Shown in pieces: positions 23,073 through 37,460 of a stretch of DNA of 64,000 bases. Under the pieces are notes generated by a model, which was not told where the DNA came from, did not search any database, and saw only the letters and a program-made list of their open reading frames with translations. The stretch lies in the NCBI GenBank assembly GCA_026261815.1, contig JAMPIT010000258.1, forward strand, positions 6,873,501-6,937,500, in the 5' to 3' direction. This stretch comes from Monarcha castaneiventris obscurior (taxonomy: Eukaryota > Chordata > Aves > Passeriformes > Monarchidae). Position 1 is the first letter of the stretch; the number at the start of each line of letters is the position of its first letter. Made by a program: the position numbers and the translations under genes.

Positions 23073-26000
23073 TTACAGAATACTGCCATGCATTTCCAGC
23101 AGAGCCATACTGCTGTATTTATTACAGTAGGAATAAAACAACACCATTTAGACTCAATGTTTTGACAGTATAAATTTTTGTTCATATCATAGTTGTAAAA
23201 ATGTGGAACAGAAAGCTTAATAAAATGTAGCTAAATCATACTGACAGTTAAAATAAATAAAAAATGTCTTTGTGTGCCAAATACCTATTTTACTTGGGTT
23301 TGATTTTAATTCTTACACCATTCTGTCCACATTCCATGACATTTGTACCCTCTGTGTTGGACTTGCTCTTGGAAAAAGGTAGATGCACTCCTGTCTGTTT
23401 CTTGAGTGTGTTAATACGTCAGTACATTGGCTGGAAAATGTATGGTGATATCCATTCGTAAAATGGATATGAAAACCCTAAAAAACAGTGGCTTGGTGCA
23501 GAGTCCCGTGGGGCTGGAAAAAGAAGCCAAATCACAAGTCCCATTCCACTGCCCAGGCGTTAGATTAATCTTCTTTCTGGCAGCTATTTAATTCAGAATA
23601 GATTTAGATCAGAACTTTTGTTTGAACACAGTGGCCATTTAATCATGCCAAAATGTTTCCACTGTTCCCATTTTTTCTTTCATTACATTATGTGCTAAAG
23701 AAATTATAATCAGCAAAGCACTAGAATTATCACCTGGCTATCCTGAATCATAATGAAGTACTGTGTGGCATTTTACCGTTCCAATTCCTGATTTGTGGTT
23801 AAATTTGATATGCAGCATACTGAATTCACATTATTGTGTAAATATTCTCATTATAAGCTATAATTTGCTTTTGATCTGAAAAGGTCATAAACATGCCATC
23901 AGTTATTTCATAGTAGTATATAACGATTCAGTGGTTTTTTCTCCACTCAGAATGGGAGGTGTCTGCAGGAACTGTATGGTAATATCTGGCAAATGTTGAC
24001 TTTTATCAATGGCTTTTGTTTGCTTCACGCCTTCAACTCCTACATATTATAGCAGTGATTGCTGTTTCTGTTTTATTCTATGGTGGTTTAGTATTATGCT
24101 GGATATACTACTTTGCATAATGTCATCAAATTCCTGCTATTAGGCCTTGGAAAATATTCAGCTCAGATTCCAAACTGTTCTGAAATAATGGCAAGTTTAA
24201 ATCTAATTTGTAGTCAATCATTCAAGGTCCGTAAATGATTGTCAACCATCAATTTCATGTATCTTTAATTCTGTTTTGAAAAACAAACATTTGAATTTTA
24301 TCTGTTTCCTATCTTATCCAAAGTCTGTTTTTTACTTTTTCTTGCCTTACTATTCCTTCTGGTCCTGTCACAATCTCTCCATGAAATCAAAGTAATGGCT
24401 GTGGTGCAGAAACTTTTCTGAGAAAGCACCTTAATGTCTCATGAGGCTTAGGGGAGGCATTTGTACTCATACTGAGCCAGAAAGGAAAAGATGTAACGGG
24501 TGACTTCTTTGTCACATAAAGTCTTGGTGTTAGGGGAGGTAGCAAGTCAGCAAGAACAGGAAATAGCATTTTTATTATTTCAGTTCAAGTTATTGCCAAT
24601 TACAGGTGGCTGCTGATTGGAATCGTCCCAAATCTGAATGGGTTCTTTCTAATAAGGCAGAAATGCAGTGCAGGAAGAGTTATTAAATGCAGAGGATCTT
24701 TAGGGCATGGCAGAAGCATGGATCCTTCGTTTGGATTGCACAGTTCGGTTTAATTAGCCACCAACATTGCATTTCTGTGCATGGAGATTTAACTGTAAGA
24801 TTGAACAAAAATTAGCCACTGCCAAGGGCTGCCAAAAGCTACCTACAATTCAGGATTTGGCAATACTGCCAGGCACTCTGTTTTCCACCCTTTGGGCTCA
24901 TGGAGAGGAAGGACATGGACTGTGGGCTCCTCCCTGTTATGGGAACAGAAATGCTGGGTGGCACAGAGCTGAATCCTGCGCAGTGAATGTGCAGTGAATT
25001 CCTGATGGAAAGTGGTGAGGAGCTCAGTGATGACACTTCCCAAGCTGGAATGGGAACCTGAGCCCCAACTGTGCATTAAACAACACCCCTGAGTCAAACT
25101 TGTCAGCCAGGTACTGCAGCTTGTTTACTGATGGCTTTTTGGGGCTGCATGTTAACTGACAGCCCTTTCATTTTGGTCTTGTTGCTTGTACTTTGTCTGA
25201 GTAATCTGTGGGAAAACTCAGAATTATCAATAATCCCCAATTAAGAAGTTTGGTGGTTAAACTGCAATTTTATTTTGTGACTTTGCTGTACTTCTGGTGA
25301 AGAACACCCTCTGTATTTAAGGAGTTTTTCTGAAGACCATCACATAATGTGACTTTTATTAATTTCCTTGTAGGAACATCAATAAACCCGAATCACAGAT
25401 GAGGAATGACCGTGCTGGTGTCTGAAGTCAGTGTCCCAAATTCACTTGAAATGTCATGTTAGCTGAATTCACAGGTGCTGTCTTATAAATCTTCTACTCA
25501 GACTTTTCATTACATACCCTTCAAAAGGTACAGGGAGATGATGAGCAAAGATTTTAGTGTTATCTGAATTCTCTTCATACACAGCAGCAATTGACTGACG
25601 CACCTTTTTCCTACCATTATATACACAAAGGAGCAACACTTTCCTTTCTCAGAGTATGTTGAAAAGCATTTTTTGTGCCTTAAAACAGCTACTTTTATGC
25701 AAGTTTCCCCTACAGACTCAGAATTTTGATGGAATCTTGTGGTTGTGCTGCGGATTTGATCTTACCAACACTGAATTTACTCCAGCCAAAGGTGTTTTAA
25801 ATCCAAAGCAAATACATATCTATGAAAAGTGCCTTACTAACAGTTCCTTCCTCAATTAAAAACATATTTAAGATTTCCTTTACTGGTGTTCTCAATATTT
25901 TGATGGTAGGGGAGTGGGCATATTTACTACAGAAGTCGTAGCTGAAATTCCAAGACTCTTTGCTGTGCATTGTCCAGGATTTTAGTAATAATGGAGATCA

Positions 26001-29000
26001 ATCAGAGAAAGCCCAGATTTTTCTGGCAGACTTTCCTTGGCATCATTTTGTCTGGAAAATCTTCATATGGCTCATAAAAATTCATTTATTTCCACTATTG
26101 CCTCATGTGATAGAAAAAACCCACATAAAATCCTTATCCTCAGATGTTTGTTATATATCTGGGTAAGAAAGTCTTATAGTTCCCGTGGCTGTTGTTCATT
26201 ATTTCAACCTCAACACAGAAATCAGTTAACAAAGAGCACTAACTTCTTTTTTCATACTTTTATTCAGAAAAAGAAACAAATTATCTCCCTCATTTACATT
26301 TATATTTAATCCATGAGACATCTTGTCTCTTTTTTCTGAGGAGCAGGGAACAGATTTGTGTCCAGATAGATAGTTTACCAGGATCTGCCTTTGAAGGCCT
26401 ATTAATTAAAATGTGGATTTATGCCTTCCTGAGTCTGTTTAAATATGCCTTAAATATGTCTTAGCCTGAAGATTTGTACTTTTGCTTTCATACAAATAGA
26501 ATTAAAAAATAATAAAAGTAATCATTTGTAAGACCATTTTTGTGGTAAAGGAAATTATTTTTGTATAACTAACAATGTAGGAACCATCAATTTTTGCAAC
26601 ATTTTCTTGTGAATGCTTTTTTTAAATTTCATAACACTGAAGAGAAGCATATTAGTAAAATGCATTGTTGTTGGTTTTTCTCTATTTATTTTTAGTGATA
26701 GGTCTGGATGTAGATGTCCTTAATATGTCAAGGTGTTTCTAAAACAGGTGCATGCTTTTGCTGAAAAGACTCATGATGCCAAGAACTGAGGAGCAGGATC
26801 GTGTCAAAATATCCCAAAGTCAGCAGGAAATTCTTCTCTAGTTAGAGGGCCTGCACAAAGCTCAACATTTCAGTAGTGCCTCATTTAATTCAGGATACAA
26901 ATGAGGATTAAATACTGCCTAGAACTACACGTAGAGCTTGCAGAGCCCAAGAAGAGGGAGAAACTGAAAAAAGGTTTTATGTAGGCACAAAATTGAAGCT
27001 GGGAGTAAGTTCCCTAACATTCAGGATAAAAGAAGGTGGTAAAATTTGTTAAAAGCACCCCCCTTTCTTTGTTTAAACATGCTGATTAATATTCCATCTT
27101 GGCTGGAGTCAGGAACAAGCTCCCACTGACATCATTGGAGCCGGGATTTCACTCTCTGGCCGAGGGAAGCCATAGATCTTCATTATTTCTGTCTTTCTTT
27201 AGAACTCAGACTCCAAGGAGCTATTTGCTTTACATTTGACTTTGCCCATGGGAGATCTGCTTTTCCCTTCAGCAGGCGGAGATCAGTCCCTTCCTCTCAA
27301 GAAGCTGGGAGCTTTCCTTCTGTGTGTTTGTGTGTGCAGGTGCACACGAGAAATGGCGATTTTTCTTTACATCCTCTGTGATTATGTCAAGGGAAGATGT
27401 TTATAAATGTGCTATTTTTATTTGGGGTTTTGTTGAGCATGTGGTGTTCCAAATCAATATATACATTTTAAGATCAGTCACCACACTACAGATTGTTCTG
27501 CCAAGTGGAAGAGCCCAGCAGAAACCACCAGTGCTGGGAGCCCATGGTGGTCACTCTGTGCACGAGTCCCAGGGGAAAGTGGTATAGAAGGACAGCTTGT
27601 TAGGTTTTGGTTAATTCGTTATATTATCAGTTCTTTAAAAAAAATAATTTGAGGGGGGTTAACTCCCTGAAAGTGTCAAAGAACTCTCAGACTCTTTCAA
27701 GGTAATATTTGTCCTACTGTCCAAAAAAAAAAAAGTGTGCTTTTCAACCTTGCCTTTCCTTGACTTTTTGGCCTTCTTCCTGCTATTTCCCTTTCCATCC
27801 CTTCTTGATCTTTCTTCTTCACAATGGCAATTTTTGTCTTTTTTTTTCAATTCCTCATTTAACATTTGGGTTGTGCATGATGTTGCCTTTCTGTTTAGGA
27901 AATATGAAGCAGTCAGTATTCCACAGCTGCAAAGTTACTGCTGTCTTGAGGCTGACACAGAAACAGACACAGAGCTTTAGTCTGTTTAAATGGAGATTAA
28001 AATTTTATGTAGCAATTAATGGTTAACTGGGGGTAAATGATCCAAAATTACCCAGCAGGGTCTTTGTTGAACAGAAACACTGCTTAATGTGCCTTGTTTA
28101 CTAACAATCTGATGATGAGTGAGAAGACTTTCTTCCTGTATTCCGTCAGGTCTACATAGAAGCCAGGATGTGCTCCTGTGGAACAGCTCAATGGAGAGCT
28201 GATAAATCTGTGCCAGTTGCAATAAATGCAGTGTTCAAAAAGTCAGCTCCCTGACTTCTGGACACGACATGGAATGTGTGGAGAACCAGACGTTTGCTTG
28301 CCAGTTTGCTCACTCAGGACTTTCCTGTCCACAAAAGAAGTTTTCCCTCATGTTCTGGGCTCCAAAAACAATGTAGGTGCTGGCTTAAAGCTGGAAGGTT
28401 GGGAATGAAACTCCCAGTTTGGGGAAAAATTTCTTTTGGCGCTCCCTCCTTGACTTTGGGTTTCAGGAGTGGGAGAAGTCCAGAGGCTGCATCCTGGTGC
28501 TGCAGCTGTGGGAATGAAAAAAAAATGAGAAAAGGATGGGGTGTGGCAGCAAGCTGCACCTCCTGAAGGTGAAAAGAAGGAGAGAAGGGGGATTTTGTGA
28601 AAGCAAAACTTTCTAAGCAAACTTTTTGTTTGGGAAAGTTTTCATTAGTGGACATTCATGACTTGAGATTATTGTAGATATCTAACTATACTACAGTTCA
28701 GATACCTTTTAAGGACATAATTTCCTATAAAGCCTATGGGTATAAATATTTGTACTGTACATATTAGGAAGAGTTGAGTTTTGCCAGAAAGTGGTCCAGA
28801 GCCCCTAAGTCAAATGCTTAAATTTAGAGATGGTGATGAGCCGGTTGTCATTTACTATTTCCTCTAAATAGGAGGTATTCTCTTCTCCTCTTAGGCTTAA
28901 ATACAGTTCTGTGATTTTAGTACAGCATATGAAATAGTAGAATTTCCCCCCCCCAACACACACTTTCTACAGCAATCCTCCAAAGTTATCCACAATAAAA

Positions 29001-30640
29001 GACTCCAAGCAAATAAGAGTAGGAGTTAAGTCGTCTGCTATGCATTAAATGTAAAAATACTGAAAATTAAAATCCTATTTGCAGCATGGATCCCAAAAGG
29101 TTTAAAGATTGTTCTGTAAGGAAGAGTGGGAAGGCAAATGTCTCTCAATGCATTTTATATATGCTACCTGTGACAAATGTTTCATAGACTTGAGGAATGG
29201 AAGGGAAAAGAATCCTGGGGAGGGAAGAAAATTGCTTCTTGGTCTTCAGTACTTGCAGATCTACTTAAAAATTAAGATGGGGAATATACAATAAGCCCTT
29301 TAGCTTACGTGATAATAACTACCAGAAATTTTTTGTAAAAATTAGGTTCCTAATGTGCGCAAGTATCCCAAAAATCCTGGTAAAAAATTGCAAATAGCCA
29401 CTGATACAAAATCCGAGCGTGGGCAGATTACACTGCAAGGCGACAAGCCATTTTGCATTTGCTGGCAGGAGCTGGCATCTGTTTTTAGATGTAACATCCT
29501 CAGTGTAGCTGAAGAGCCTCTCAGAAAGAACGTTGCTGGGAAGAGCTCCAAGGGAAGACAAAGCCAGGTTTGCAAGATGTGGAAGTGAGCTGGTGTTAGA
29601 CTTCCACCACTCAGCAAGACCTACTCTGTGTGTAGTGAGCTCAGAGAGGTACAGAACTGGTTCAGATTTGGCAGAAACAAGAGTCGCTTGAGTTTGAGGT
29701 TGTCATGATCTTTTCCAAATAGCTCATTACATTTGCAGCTTCCAGGTGGGCTGGATGGTAATCTTTGGTCTTTATTATTGCTTCTTGGATGACTGGGAAT
29801 TTCCCCTGTTGTTCCTCAGCTTGCCTGTGTGTGACAGTTCTGGCATTGTCTTGGGGAAATCGAGAACTGGCAGAGAAGTGCCTGAGCTAAGGAATCAGAA
29901 CTCATTCTACGTGGTGCCTTTACTGACACCACACTGTTAAATGGCTCAGAAAGACAGGATAACACTTCCTTTTTTTTGGCCTCGTTGCCTTGATCCAGTA
30001 CTCACATGCTGAGGTGGGACTGTCAGAGCCCTGACAGCTGGCATGATGACACACATACACACATCTCTAGAGCTTATTTTTCAAACCAACTCCTCAAAGG
30101 GCTCAAGGATGTGAATGACAGTGTCTGCCAGGCTCCACTCTACCTGAGTAAGCACCAGCTGTCTCCAGCCAGAGAGCTATCCATGATTGTTTATTCTTCT
30201 ACAGGCTTTTCTACATGCAGTGTGTGGTTCACCTTGTGCCTGTGCCCTGGGAGAGCCAGCTCATGAAAAGGCAGTTTGGAATAAAATGGGTAATATATTT
30301 ATAGTTGCTGAGTATTCAACTGCTAATAAACCTGTCTTAATCCTTGAGAGATATTTCAGTATGATGACTTTTTGGAATGATTTTGCTTAAATAATGCATC
30401 ATTCATATAGATGCAAAAAGTGTGTAGAAGCCACCTCTCCAATCACACTGGAGTCAGCAGCCACTTACAGCAACAGCAGAGCACAGATGAGGTCCTCCCT
30501 GAAGGCCACAAACAATCCTCTCATTTGGCAAATGGTCATTATCTTAACAAGTCCAGGAAGTCATGGCCAGCTGTGTGTCAGCTGCTGAAGGCCTGGGCGT
30601 GCACAACCCAGGCCTGGAAATATTTAGTAGGTGAGTGAAA
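23073..30640. other. No gene seen: unique sequence with scattered GC-richer patches
   Basis: 23590-24260 is AT-rich with few simple repeats and many TAAT/ATTA words, a candidate conserved noncoding block. GC-richer patches at about 24880-25100, 27100-27340, 28270-28590, 29480-29960 and 30430-30630 carry overlapping short frames on both strands that resemble no known protein. A donor-like TAG followed by GTGAGTG lies at 30631. Confidence 0.6.
27100..27165. repeat. Possible ancient repeat fragment
   Basis: GCTCCCACTGACATCATTGG followed by AGCCGGGATTTCAC resembles the 'CTCCCATTGACTTCAATGGG' block seen in several old sauropsid repeats. The match is limited to about 35 bases and could be chance. 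Confidence 0.28.
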
Positions 30641-33600
30641 AGAGACCGTGAGCTTTGGTGGTAAAAGATCACACACATGCTAGGAGTTATTTTCTGCTTT
30701 TGGCACGACTACCGTTCATGGGAAACTTTTTCTGGGATCGTGGCATTTAAAATCAGAAAGAGTTGTGGGAATAATTTCCGTGGGAAGGGTGGTACTGAAA
30801 CTCTAGCAAGCACATCACTGACCTGGAGTTCAGACATTCCACTGTAGGTATTTGTGATTTCTCAGCTGGTGCAGTTTTCCTTTGGGAGAGGAGGTTTCTC
30901 ATGGTGCCTGTTGTATCTAACACCCAGGGTCTTCCAGCTTTTGCAGAGCCCTCAATATGGTTGATTTGAAAGCCTGGCTATGCTGTGACCTTAATCTTTG
31001 ATACTTCTATAAGCTTCCACAGATGCAGGTTTAGCATATTTATTTTTCTGGCTGACACACGCTAACGAAATGCAAAAATCCTTTCAGGAATGTTAACTTT
31101 CTGGGGGTTTTTGCAGCCATTTCTTGCACAGTAAGGAGTCCCCCTCCCTTTTTTTTCCCTCTTAGACTTTGTCTGGAAAGTTCCAAAGGGAGACATATCT
31201 CATGCAAATAAGATTTTTGCCATTTCAGTAATTAAGAAGAGACTGTAAGTAAAAAGCATTGATCAGTTGGTTCACCGTAGCAATAGGGGACCGAGACTCC
31301 TACATGCTCAGACTTCAGTATCCAAACAGTAAAAAAACAGTTTATAATGATAGGTTTTAGAGAAAAAACCAAATTGGGGCCAATAATTCTTCATATCCCT
31401 GTGAAACACTGGTATCGTTTCTTATAAAAATAACATCTTGAATGTAAGATCTTTTTATCCTGTAGCATGTGATGAAAGCAGTTTGTAATTTCTGGGTGGT
31501 GGGACTCTACTGAAGGAAATCCAATGTATCTTGTATCCCACTTACTTTTATTCTAAATGCATTTCCAAAGAGTACTTTTTAAAAAAAGTCACTTAAAAGC
31601 ATGTGATCAATATTTCTTTGATTCTAACGGCCAGATAGTGATTTAGGTAGTTATTTTTATCTAAAACTCTTCAATCTGCCCATACAACCTGGAAAAATGG
31701 TGTTTGTGATCAAGGAGTTTCACCTTGGAAAATCAAAAAAGTCTACAACAATACTGGAAACACATTTGCTGAGCTGCAAGAATTCTTCCCTGGCTAGAAT
31801 CTGTCCATAAAGAAAGTATCTAATTGTACTAGACACACTTTGGAAACTTTCCCAGAGGAGTAATAGATAAGTTAACGGAGCACTTTTTAATTTTGCAAAG
31901 TGCACTCTTCCTTATAATTTACTTAATATAGAAATTTAATGTACTGCAGTTTACTGAACAAATTACATTTAAAGTATTTCAGAGTTAGGTTGAAAGCTCT
32001 GCTTTGGTAGCCAGTTGGACTTTATTATTTGATTATCCAGATAAGGACAAGCAGTAACAAAGTTCTCTGTCTTAAGTGGTTCCAGGGATTATCTCTCAAC
32101 CATTACCACTGTTAAATGCAGATTTTAAATTCCCATGAAAAAACCCACAAAACAAAAAAAAGATACAGTAGTCTTTTGCTGCCTCTGCACTAGTTAATGC
32201 TTGGTTTTCATTTGACCTCAGTCTGAGAGGATTTTGTATTTGTTCCATAACAGCTTTCATAAATGAACTATAACTTCATAAAATAAAATCCTAAAGTTAT
32301 AGGAAAATACAAGGATGCGAGAAATTAGTATGGGCAGAACGAAATATCCTCTTTGTGTGTTACTGCAGCCCAGGTAACTGAGGTTCTTTTCCATTTATTT
32401 GCCTGAAACATCACAAAAAGCACAATCCTGGATTAGAAGTAACAGCATATATTTTCATTAAGCCATTGCCACAAATCCATGATTCATCATGAGTGATACT
32501 TCTGTCCTGCCCTCCTGTAGGGCAATCATGTAATGTAACCCCCTCCCCCTCCATTTGTTTTTAAAATTACGTTAGGGTTTTGTTATCAGACAACAGGTCA
32601 AATGAGTGTTTGTACTTGGAATGACATAGACTGTGGCATAAATTATCCCAGGCTCCAAAGCAGCTCATTAAAAATTTCATCAGTTTCATGATGGATCTGT
32701 ACCCGTCTTCTGTGTCAGAAGTAGAATTGTGATCAAAAATCCTTTTCATGGAGGTTTTTGCCCTGGGATGGACACATAGATCACTTGGAGGAGAGAATTA
32801 TTTAAACTTTAGGAGAAGCTGATGAAGAGAGCAGAATTCAGAACTGTTCCTGAAAATCTTAGTGACTGAGGAATGCACTGCTGTGTTCTTCACTGTTTAA
32901 GTTTTCCAGTGAATGGTTTTTCTGTCAGGAGGAGTCTAGGGAAAACAGGCCACCAAAGAAAAGGAAGTGTCTCTGAACCTTATGGTGTCTGTTGCTGATG
33001 TGTTCTGCAGATGGGATTTTGAAGAACTTGATGGCTTGTGGGAGAGGGTGGCATGAGGGAAATCCATGGCAGCAGACTGCAGCAGCAGACATCAATGAAA
33101 CCGGGCCATCGCATTAAGCATGGAACAATTTTCTAGTCAAATTCCCAGGCAGTTTACAGATGCTGCAATGAGACGGAGTCTGAGAATCATCAAACTGAAG
33201 AATGGCTCAGACATTCCCAACTGGAAACTTCCAAAAGAGCCTGCACTGCAATGGCAATGCACCAAAATATCACCTGCTCTCTGAGGGTCTCACCAGTACT
33301 CTTCAGTTTAGTTTCAGCAGTTCACTGATGGTTAACCTGATGATCTTGGCTTAACACAGAGCCAGTCTAGATAACAGGAATGTTTCTGCAACTGAAATGT
33401 GGAGAGGCTGTGTAGTGCTTCATATCTGCACTGTGCAGATATCCCCCCATGCAAGACATGGGGTCTCTGAAGGAATTTTAGTAGACATCCCTTCCTGTGG
33501 TGTATCAGAAAATTCTACTGTTGAAATCTATTGCATGCTGCTGTGGTCTAGGGGGAAAAAAGGTAAACAACTGCCCTCCATCAAAAAAAAACTGAACAGT

Positions 33601-36600
33601 GTTATTAGGGCAACCTCTCTTCCTAATCCTTGCTGCAATCTGCATTGTGCTAATGGAAGATGTTCCACTCAGTTGATATTTTAGGCAGCCTTTGATATAT
33701 TTCCTTGTGAATACCCTCAAAAAACAAAGCTTGGAGTTGGATGGTAATTGACTTTGTTTTATCAAGGAAGGCAAGGAAGGTGAAAGAGAATTCACTATTG
33801 GACAACCTGTTGCATTCTTAAAGAAGAAAGAAAATGTCAGATTGGGCCAAGGGAGGATTTATCACTCCTACATCTCTTTTACTGACTGGGAAAACAGAGA
33901 TGAAATGGCTAAGAGTTGGAAAATCATTAATATTTTTTTGATGAAAACCTGTAGAATTCTTAAAGTGAAATCAAGTAGTTTCCTGGCTGGACATGGCTTG
34001 TGTATTAATAAGGATTCCAAATGTAAATGATCATGGAAGCAGGTAGGCAGGATTTTCTCGGCACTTGGATCTGGGCAGTGCTGCTGTCTGTGGATAGATT
34101 GATGATATGTCTCAGAGTTTGAACAGCTCTTTGGTGTGAGACTTGATGGCTGGAGACAAAGAATTAAGTTTGCTTCATCTGGCATATAGCCTCAAGATAG
34201 TATCAGAAAAATATTTTATGCTTCTTCTTCTTTGAAAAACGTATATGTGCCGTTTGCTTTTAGTGAAAATACATAAATGGATAAATGGGTAAATGGCCTC
34301 ATGAGACTAACGTTCAATTAATGGATGATTTCTGCTATACAAAGATTTTTATTAGCATTGTGATTACTGAGAATAATTAGTCATAGAAGTCTATACTATC
34401 ATCAAGTTGAAGAACATGACTGGATCTAATTAAAGCTAATGCGAAGAATTGGGTATCGCATTTTGACTAGGATGGCAATGCAAAATCCCATGCTCCTGTG
34501 AAGTATGAGCTTCAGTGACATCCTGTGGTCAGGACTCACTTTGTTACATTGAAAGAAGGCATTTTCAAAACCTAGGAATGAAGACATTCTGCTTTCTGAA
34601 AACCACGTGTGAGGCGTGAGCGTGTGTGGCCACGGCACCTCGTCCACAGTGACCTCCTGGGAGCCTCAGGGCGAGAAACTCAGTTTCCTTCTGGGTCACA
34701 AGGTGGTTCTTCAATTCAAGGAGACACAAAAGCTCTTCTTCAAGACCAAGGGATGGCCAGCTGGAGAAAAACAGCCGCCACTGTTCTAATAGTTCCCCAG
34801 AAACGTGATTTTATCATTGGAATCTTGGAAGTAATTTCTGCTTGCAGTGGTGGATTGAGATAGAAATATAGCTACAGCTAGTTGTTATTATTCACAGACA
34901 TGAAGAAGATATTTAAGGTAAAGATCATCGTTAATTTCCCTGTAATGACTAATGCTTAATATTCCCAGAGGCCTACCCCTTCTTTGATGAAATACTTGCC
35001 AAGCTTTGGCTCACACAGGGTTTTCTGCCTTCTCAATGAAACTCTGCTTGTACATCTTTCAGGGAAAAAAGATCTGGTGATGTTGATACAATGCACATGA
35101 ATTGCTATAACAGAAGTGAGATGAGCAGGTACACAGATCATTCAGATAAAATCACTCTCCACAACAGAAACACAACTTTTTTTTTGGGCTAGAAAGGCTT
35201 AAGTCAGAGTGTTATTGTATTTTTACCTCTATTTTTTATCTCTAGAAAAATGTTGTAAGAGACAATTTCCTGCCTGTTGGGAAGTAATAAGTAAGATTCT
35301 TGGGGAATTATGTCACAAATAAGCCAGTATGTAGATTAAGGGGGCAGGTTGACTTTTTGTTTAGCTACTCATGTTCCAAGCCATTATCCCCAATGAATTT
35401 GACTGCAAAGAAAAGGAAATTCCTATATCTCAGTTGCAGTGATAGAAAAATAATAATTTTTAAATTGGTTTAATGTTTGTTGCTTCTTTCAATTTTTTTT
35501 TCCTTTGATATGCACATGGCTGATACAAACTATCAATGGTTTTTTAGGTGAATAGTGGAAGTCATTTAATGAACCCAGATTTAATGGTCTTCCAAAGACA
35601 ACCACATGTGTATCCAAAGAAGGTTAACTTCTACCTTTGACTTTTACGTGAACATTTTTCTTTACATTTCAAAAATACAATGTTGGGACTGGCAATTTGA
35701 AGGAATTTTCTATCATTTTGTGTAGGTTGCTACTGCTGCTGGGTGTTAGCAAGTGCATCTCTAATATGCGTTTAAAAGTTTTGAGAAACAGAATTTTAAA
35801 ACATTTTGTCTCGTTTCTAAACAACAATTGTTGCCATCAGCTATTTTTGCTCCCATGATTTTCTCACAGATCTCCAAGAAAAAAAAATTAATATTTTCAA
35901 CTTCTGTGTATGAAGACAGAAAGGTCTGAAAGACAGACTTAAATATATAGAAATATCATTCATCTCATGACTATTTGGAATTAAAATTTACATGGAAGTG
36001 GTGGAGTGCAGGGTGAACAGATTTGAAAGCTCACAACCCAGCAAATTCTAAAAATCTGCTTGCTTTTTGTTTAGATGGAAATTTCAGAGACTTGATAACA
36101 CATCAACTGCGAGATAAGCTGGAGGTGTGAAACAGCTCAGTCTCTCTACTTCCTTTTCTTTTTTTGTTACAACTCCTCCTTATTTTATTCAGGTGCATTT
36201 GCAGTCAGAAGACTCTTATCATATGTGTGCTTATAGTTGAAAATGACACACCTGCCCAGTATCTATGGTAACAAAGCCTCTCTTCAATCTCAGACTTCTT
36301 GGTGCTCTTTTCTGCCTTTTCATCCTCTGGAAGAATAGATAATAAAAAATATTTGTGACAGTTTGTTTTAATTTCTACTGCCATTTATTAATAAATTTTC
36401 TGTAATAATCCAAACATCTTGTAAGCTTTTCTCCGTGATTACAGAGGATGGGTATTTTGTGGTGATGCATGGTCTTTGTTTTTCTCCTTGGGAATATGAT
36501 TAAAAATGCAAGAAATGGTAAAATGAACTCTGTCTTTTTAGAAAAGGATGCTGATGAGGGTTATGTATAACAAGTAGAATACCTATAACTGCATCAAAGA

Positions 36601-37357
36601 ATTCTGTTTGTAACATAAGAAACTGCAGATCTACTGGGAAATTACTTTAATCAAAATGATAAATAAACTCTAGTCCATTTTTTATTATGGAGAACTGATC
36701 CAATGTACTAAGCTCTTTCCTGCTGTTGATGAAAAGGCAACTCACAGTATCAGTTAGCTTGGATCACTCTGAAGTGAATCAATACTTCACAGAAAATAAT
36801 TGGATTAATAACTTTCTCTTTATTTATGAAGCCTGACAATTAAAAAAAAAAAAAAGAAAACATAAGGTCTGTTTTTTCTCTTAAACCTCTCACTCTTTCC
36901 AGACTTATAAGTACAGCCAGTATTAGCTAAAGGAAAGGGCTTCAGCACCATCTGTTTTGCCTTGTTCTGAGATTCTTTCAGTGAAATCAGAAGACAGCCT
37001 GAGCATATTTTGAGTTTAAGTGGTATTGTTTGTACGTTCTTTTAAATCAAGGTGAAGAGACAAGTCCCCCTGTGGAGTTCAAGAATCACTTAGCAAACCA
37101 GATCCTTGTCAGAAAACATAACAATATTCTTTCTTTATAGTGCACTCTATTCAAGGCTGCCTTTCATACGACTACCCATGACATAAGGCTGCTATTCTTC
37201 AGTTCCTCCTGCTCTCCTATTTCTCATTTGACAAGCACCTTCCAACAAGTGCAAAACCCTTCACTTCTAAGAACAGGCTTTCTATTAAAATATGATGTAA
37301 TCCTCACTATGTCCTACTTACAAAACCTCACAGGCCTAATATATTTCCTGAAGGTCT
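30641..37357. other. No gene seen: AT-rich unique sequence
   Basis: Short frames only. About 33000-33320 and 34590-34800 are GC-richer. 35142-37227 has no frame of 60 codons or more on either strand and includes an A14 run at 36842-36855. Confidence 0.6.
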
Positions 37358-37460
37358 GTGGGTCAGATTTTGTCCCCAGGAACATCCATATGAATCTCAG
37401 TGAGTTCACTGGAGCTACTATGGATTTACACTCGTGTAGCAGAGCAGCACTCTGCTCTAT
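37358..37460. repeat. Ancient amniote palindromic repeat fragment
   Basis: The block starts GTGGGTCAGATTTTGTCCCC, has TTCACTGGAGCTACTATGG in the middle and then GGATTTACACTCGTGTAGC. Old reptile and bird repeats often carry this order: a GGCCAGATTCTG end, a 'TCAATGGAGTTACT' middle, and 'GGATTTACACCAGTGTAAC' toward a second inverted end. Intact relatives are partly palindromic, so strand is not assigned. The right-hand terminus here has decayed into an AGAGCAGCACTCTGCTCT local hairpin. Identification rests on recollection of the family's texture rather than a search. Confidence 0.45.

Noticed and set aside
30204..30631. Possible exon between an acceptor-like TTCTTCTACAG and a donor-like TAG/GTGAGTG
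   Set aside because: The segment is over 400 bases with stops in every frame and no independent support; both signals are common by chance.
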